Source: an uncultured Collinsella sp. (GTDB taxonomy: Bacteria; Actinomycetota; Coriobacteriia; Coriobacteriales; Coriobacteriaceae). Taken from it: a stretch of DNA of 15,388 nucleotides. The notes under the pieces were generated by a model. The model had not been told where the DNA came from. It saw only the letters and a list, made by a program, of their open reading frames with translations, and did no database searches. Of this stretch, positions 12,333 through 15,388 are shown piece by piece. How positions within the stretch are numbered: position 1 is the stretch's first letter; every line of letters starts with the position of its first letter. The stretch covers positions 1 to 15,388 of the forward strand of contig CABVBR010000035.1 of NCBI GenBank assembly GCA_902496645.1, read 5' to 3'. The translations under genes were made by a program, and so were the position numbers.

Positions 12333-14336
12333 ATGACCGAGGAGCTCAAGAAGCAAGGCGTCGTTGATGACGCCGCAATTGCGGAGACAGTCGAGGAAAC
12401 GGCCGCCGCGTCCGACCTGGACGCCGCCGCCAAGGCCGCTGCTGAGCGCGAGGCCCGCCGCCAAGCGCTGTATGAGGAAAACGAGCGCGCCGAGGACGAG
12501 CGTGCTCGCGCCGAGGCGGAGCGCATGCGCGATGTGGACGACGAGGACGAGGACGAGACGCCTCGCGACACCTGGGCGACGGTGCGTCGCCTGTGGAGCG
12601 AGGCTGCCGGCGACCATTGGCGCTTCTATATCGTGTTCGCGAGCATCGTGTTCTACGTCATCTTTAACACCGCCGCGCCGGCATACAGCGCCCACGTTAT
12701 CGATGAGCTGTGGGGGCATATGAAGCTGGCGTTTGCCAACAACACCACCTTCAGCATTACCTGGGAAAACTGCGGCAGGACCATTTTCATCTACTTTATG
12801 ATTTGGACCGCTGCCGCCTCGTTCTACGCGCTTCAGAGTTTTTTGATGTCGAGTGTCGCCGAGCGCCTCAACCTGCGCCTGCGTAACCGCATCGCACAAA
12901 AGCTCAACCGTCTGCCGCTCGCCTACTTTGACGCGCATCGCCCTGGCGAGGTCGTGAGTCGTGCGACCAACGACCTGGACAAGATGTCCGAGAGTATGCA
13001 GCGCGGCCTGCTGCAGCTGCTGGTATCGATCGGTACCGTGGTGGGCGCCGTGAGCGTGATGTTCGTGTTTAGCGTGCCGCTCACGCTCGTCTTTTTGTTC
13101 TTCACGGCGCTTTCGCTGCTGGTGACGAAGGCCGTTTCGCGCCGCACGCACGATGTGACGGGCGAGCGCCAGGAGTGGGTGTCCAAGATTACGAGCGCGG
13201 TCGAGGAGGGCTACTCGGGCCGCCTGGTGATCCGCGCGTTTAACCGCGAGCGCCAGAGCTCCGCTGAGGTGCACGAGGCCTCAAAGGAGTTGGCGCGCGT
13301 GAGCACTAAGGCTGACTTTATGATCAATGCCGTCGGCCCCGCGGTGCGCTTTATCGGACGTTTGGCGCAGATCGTGATTGCACTTGTGGGCTGCAGCATG
13401 TTGGTCGCCGGTCACATGACTGTCGGCGTGTTCCAGGCGTTCTTCCAGTTTATCTACGAGGCGTCCGAGCCCATGACGCAGCTGTCGTTTACCTTTAACT
13501 CGCTGCAGAGCGCGCTGGCGAGCGCCGAGCGCGTGTTCGATCTGCTCGACGAGCCCGAGATGGACGCCGACCCGCTGCCGGCCGATGCCGCCAAGCTGCC
13601 GGGTAAGGTGGAGGGCCGTGTTAGCTTTGAGCATGTGCGTTTTGGCTATGCGCCCGACAAGCCGCTTATGCGCGACGTGTCGTTTACCGCCGAGCCGGGC
13701 CAGAAGATCGCGGTGGTGGGAACCACGGGCGCGGGCAAGACCACGCTCATCAATCTGCTCATGCGCTTCTACGAGATCGACGGCGGGCGCATCACGCTCG
13801 ATGGCGTGGATACGCACCTCATGGATCGCGGCGAGCTGCGCCAGCAGTTTGGCATGGTTCTGCAGGACGCCTGGCTGTTCGATGGCACCATTGCCGAGAA
13901 CATCGCCTATGGCTGCCCCGAGGCAACGCGCGATGAGATCGTGGCGGCAGCGCGCGCCGCGCAGGTCGACTTCTTTGTGCGCACCATGCCGCGGGGCTAC
14001 GACACGCGCGTGGCCAACGATGCCGAGAGCATCAGCCAGGGCCAGCGCCAGCTGCTGACCATCGCGCGCGTGCTGCTCAACAACCCGGCGATCCTCATCC
14101 TGGACGAGGCGACGTCGAGCGTGGACACGCGCACCGAGCTCGCCATCGGCCGTGCTATGGACGCGCTCATGCGCGGGCGTACGAGCTTTGTGATCGCACA
14201 TCGCCTGTCGACGATCGTTGATGCCGACCTGATTCTGGTCATGGATCACGGCAACATCATCGAGCAAGGCACGCACAAGGAGCTGCTGGCGGCCGAGGGC
14301 GCCTACGCCGACCTCTACCTGAGCCAGTTCGCATAA
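12333..14336 (+). CDS. ABC exporter subunit B (transmembrane + ATPase, with long charged N-terminal extension)
   Basis: A 667-aa partner half-transporter. Residues 1-80 are an unusual, very charged Ala/Glu/Arg helix (ERAEDERARAEAERMRD) ending in the acidic run DDEDEDE. The membrane domain lies at about 95-385 and the ATPase domain at 427-667. Walker A is GTTGAGKTT (463-471), Q-loop Gln511, Walker B LILDE with the catalytic Glu592, and switch His623 (IAHRLST). Its signature motif is ISQGQ (567-571), not SGGQ. The live ATP site is therefore made from this subunit's Walker/His set and subunit A's intact signature. The ATG at 12333 is chosen because GGGAGGTGA lies 7 bases upstream; a GTG at 12324 would overlap it. 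Resembles TM288/YheH-type proteins; function as exporter is firm, substrate unknown. Confidence 0.93.
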   Translation: MTEELKKQGVVDDAAIAETVEETAAASDLDAAAKAAAEREARRQALYEENERAEDERARAEAERMRDVDDEDEDETPRDTWATVRRLWSEAAGDHWRFYIVFASIVFYVIFNTAAPAYSAHVIDELWGHMKLAFANNTTFSITWENCGRTIFIYFMIWTAAASFYALQSFLMSSVAERLNLRLRNRIAQKLNRLPLAYFDAHRPGEVVSRATNDLDKMSESMQRGLLQLLVSIGTVVGAVSVMFVFSVPLTLVFLFFTALSLLVTKAVSRRTHDVTGERQEWVSKITSAVEEGYSGRLVIRAFNRERQSSAEVHEASKELARVSTKADFMINAVGPAVRFIGRLAQIVIALVGCSMLVAGHMTVGVFQAFFQFIYEASEPMTQLSFTFNSLQSALASAERVFDLLDEPEMDADPLPADAAKLPGKVEGRVSFEHVRFGYAPDKPLMRDVSFTAEPGQKIAVVGTTGAGKTTLINLLMRFYEIDGGRITLDGVDTHLMDRGELRQQFGMVLQDAWLFDGTIAENIAYGCPEATRDEIVAAARAAQVDFFVRTMPRGYDTRVANDAESISQGQRQLLTIARVLLNNPAILILDEATSSVDTRTELAIGRAMDALMRGRTSFVIAHRLSTIVDADLILVMDHGNIIEQGTHKELLAAEGAYADLYLSQFA

Positions 14337-14365
14337 TGTGACAAAGGGACTGTCCCTTTGTCACA
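14337..14365. repeat. Perfect 14-bp inverted repeat (coriobacterial REP-like unit)
   Basis: The arms TGTGACAAAGGGAC (14337-14350) and GTCCCTTTGTCACA (14352-14365) pair perfectly around a single T. The repeat begins directly after the stop codon of the ABC gene. The AAAGGGAC core is related to the units at 8776-8816. It probably forms a cruciform or hairpin and may stabilise or end transcripts from both directions, or be a mobile REP-like unit. Confidence 0.8.
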
Positions 14366-14373
14366 TCGAAAAG

Positions 14374-14410
14374 AAGGCGCGCCGGGGACGGATTCCCCGG
14401 CGCGCCTTTT
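14374..14410. terminator. Bidirectional intrinsic terminator between convergent genes
   Basis: The 15-bp arms AAGGCGCGCCGGGGA (14374-14388) and TCCCCGGCGCGCCTT (14394-14408) surround a 5-base loop. The + strand continues with TTTT; the minus strand continues with TTCTTTTC. It therefore suits both the ABC operon and cysE. Confidence 0.9.
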
Positions 14411-14446
14411 GTGCTGGCGTTTATGCTGTGGCGGTTGCCCGCGGTC

Positions 14447-15151
14447 CTAGCGCTCGTCCACGAGCTTGGCGACGAGGGCCTTGAGCTCGGCCACCTCTTG
14501 CTCGAGCTCTTTGACGTGGCGGGCATTCTCGGTGATGCCCTGACGGTTAAGGGCGCTTTGCTCGGCGGCGTCGTCGGGCATGTACTCGCGGTGCTGCTTG
14601 GCGTCGAAGCTCTCCTCGAACACGCGGCAGCCGTTGCGCTTGATGATGCGGCCGGGCACGCCCACGACGGTGCAGTTGTCGGGTACGTCCTTGACCACGA
14701 CCGAGTTGCCGCCGATCTTGACGTTGTTGCCGATGCGGATGTTGCCGAGCACCTTGGCGCCCGTGCCCACGGTGACGTTGTTGCCCAGCGTGGGGTGGCG
14801 CTTGCCGGTCTCGTTGCCGGTGCCGCCCAGGGTTACGCCCTGGTAGAGCACGCAGTTGTCGCCCACGATGGTAGTTTCGCCAATGACGACCCCCATGGCG
14901 TGGTCGATAAAGAAATGCTTGCCAATCTGCGCGGCGGGGTGAATCTCAACGCCGGTGATATGGCGGGTAATCTGCGAGAGCACACGGGCGAGTGAGCGAT
15001 GACCGTGCTCCCAGAGCCAGTGCTCGGGCACGTGATTCCACTTGGCGTGCAGGCCAGGGTACGAAAGGAAAATGACCAAGCCGTTTTGCGCGGCGGGGTC
15101 CTGTGCCTGGACGGTCTTGATGTCCTCGCGAATGGTATTGATAAAGCTCAC
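14447..15151 (-). CDS. cysE: Serine O-acetyltransferase
   Basis: A 234-aa enzyme that acetylates L-serine with acetyl-CoA, the first step of cysteine synthesis. A short N-terminal helical region (residues 1-65) precedes a left-handed beta helix of hexapeptide repeats (about 68-170). Family residues are present: IDHAMGVVIGE (82-92, His84) and GKRHPTLG (116-123, His119), matching His158 and His193 of the E. coli enzyme, plus VTLGGTG (106-112) and VVGVPGRII (162-170). The short N-terminus is typical of the EpsC/CysE form in Gram-positive bacteria. A C-terminal extension (178-234) ends in a coiled coil (KELEQEVAELKALVAKL), less usual. The start is a GTG at 15151 with GGGAGGG upstream; an open TTG start at 15226 is judged spurious. 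No cysK lies next to it in the window. Confidence 0.92.
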   Translation of the reverse strand: MSFINTIREDIKTVQAQDPAAQNGLVIFLSYPGLHAKWNHVPEHWLWEHGHRSLARVLSQITRHITGVEIHPAAQIGKHFFIDHAMGVVIGETTIVGDNCVLYQGVTLGGTGNETGKRHPTLGNNVTVGTGAKVLGNIRIGNNVKIGGNSVVVKDVPDNCTVVGVPGRIIKRNGCRVFEESFDAKQHREYMPDDAAEQSALNRQGITENARHVKELEQEVAELKALVAKLVDER

Positions 15152-15240
15152 CGGCCGCCCTCCCTTAGCGCCGCGACAATGCAATTCAATAAAGTATATC
15201 GATTCGCTAGGGATTAGGAAGGGCAATCTTGGGCGGCATT

Positions 15241-15291
15241 GCGCGACAGGTGTAAGTTATGCAAACTTGCTGGGAATGAAGTCGCGCTTTT
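15241..15291 (+). other. Two-tier hairpin in the leader of the right-edge gene
   Basis: The outer arms GCGCGAC (15241-15247) and GTCGCGC (15281-15287) enclose an inner stem AAGTT/AACTT (15254-15258 and 15264-15268), with TTTT immediately after the outer arm. This could be a weak terminator, an operator region shared with divergent cysE, or a structured RNA. I could not match it to a known riboswitch. Confidence 0.35.
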
Positions 15292-15323
15292 GTGGGATTA
15301 CGCCCGCGTCCGCGCCATAACCG

Positions 15324-15329
15324 TATACT
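15324..15329 (+). promoter_or_regulatory. -10 element for the right-edge gene
   Basis: TATACT lies 46 bp before the ATG at 15376. No good -35 is visible at 16-18 bp, so confidence is low. Confidence 0.35.
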
Positions 15330-15375
15330 GGTCAATTTGGACGTGTCCGCGCCCGCAACTGAGAGGTTTTACTTC

Positions 15376-15388
15376 ATGGGTTTCATCA
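15376..15388 (+). CDS. Start of a gene cut by the window edge
   Basis: An ATG at 15376 opens a frame reading MGFI before the window ends. GAGAGGTTTT lies 6-15 bases upstream as a ribosome site and a TATACT element lies further up, so this is probably a true start. Too little is present to name the product. Confidence 0.5.

Noticed and set aside
10604..14276. Long minus-strand ORFs opposite the ABC genes (10604-11620, 12297-13274, 13281-14276)
   Set aside because: Shadow frames typical of GC-rich DNA, His/Arg/Ala-rich, with the true ABC motifs on the + strand.
15152..15226. N-terminal extension of the serine acetyltransferase from a TTG at 15226
   Set aside because: No ribosome site there, no family similarity in the extra 25 residues, and GGGAGGG precedes the GTG at 15151.
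1..15388. CRISPR array, rRNA or insertion sequence
   Set aside because: No regularly spaced repeats beyond two copies, no rRNA signatures and no transposase or integrase frame were seen.

Overview
The window reads as a piece of a high-GC Gram-positive gut anaerobe of the Coriobacteriia, most likely Collinsella or a close relative. The grounds are GC-rich codon use with strong Shine-Dalgarno sites, a sortase-anchored surface protein with an SPxTG-type signal beside a class B sortase, a LytR-CpsA-Psr enzyme, and intergenic repeats of the TTGGGGAC / AAAGGGAC type that I associate with this class. The genus is an inference from style; no rRNA marker is present.

Layout. (1) 1-1725: a visibly AT-richer islet holding a 72-aa XRE-type regulator and a divergent five-TM membrane protein of unknown function. 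It lies between two near-identical copies (59 of 61 bases) of a double-hairpin terminator block, so it looks inserted or duplicated. (2) 1733-3640: a divergent GntR/FCD regulator and YeiH/UPF0324 transporter pair. (3) 3641-5798: a structured intergenic region, a regulator with a Fis-type HTH and a decayed sigma54-activator-like AAA+ domain, and a small single-pass membrane protein. (4) 5837-8701: a cell-surface locus with a highly expressed, Thr/Asn-rich SPATG-anchored protein, its terminator, a class B sortase and an LCP-family transferase. The last two genes are 2 bp apart. (5) 8702-9347: coriobacterial repeat units and a nitroreductase on the minus strand. (6) 9348-9991: a long leader region and a 96-aa protein of unknown function with a strong terminator. 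(7) 10033-14336: a MarR regulator with a duplicated palindromic operator, overlapping a two-gene heterodimeric ABC exporter. (8) 14337-15151: a perfect inverted repeat and a bidirectional terminator between convergent genes, then serine O-acetyltransferase (cysE) on the minus strand. (9) 15241-15388: a hairpin and the first codons of a gene that runs off the right edge.

How the genes work together. The surface locus can be read as one unit: substrate, anchoring enzyme, and an enzyme that could add a glycopolymer either to the wall or to the anchored protein. The MarR-ABC locus is a self-contained efflux operon whose promoter spacer is occupied by one of two identical operator boxes. Its two ABC subunits carry complementary losses of catalytic residues, as expected of a heterodimer with one dead and one live ATP site. 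No CRISPR array, intact tRNA, rRNA or transposase was seen. No wholly new system is proven here. The best leads are the repeat-flanked islet, the SPATG/SrtB/LCP trio, the MarR operator architecture, the decayed AAA+ regulator and several unassigned hairpins.
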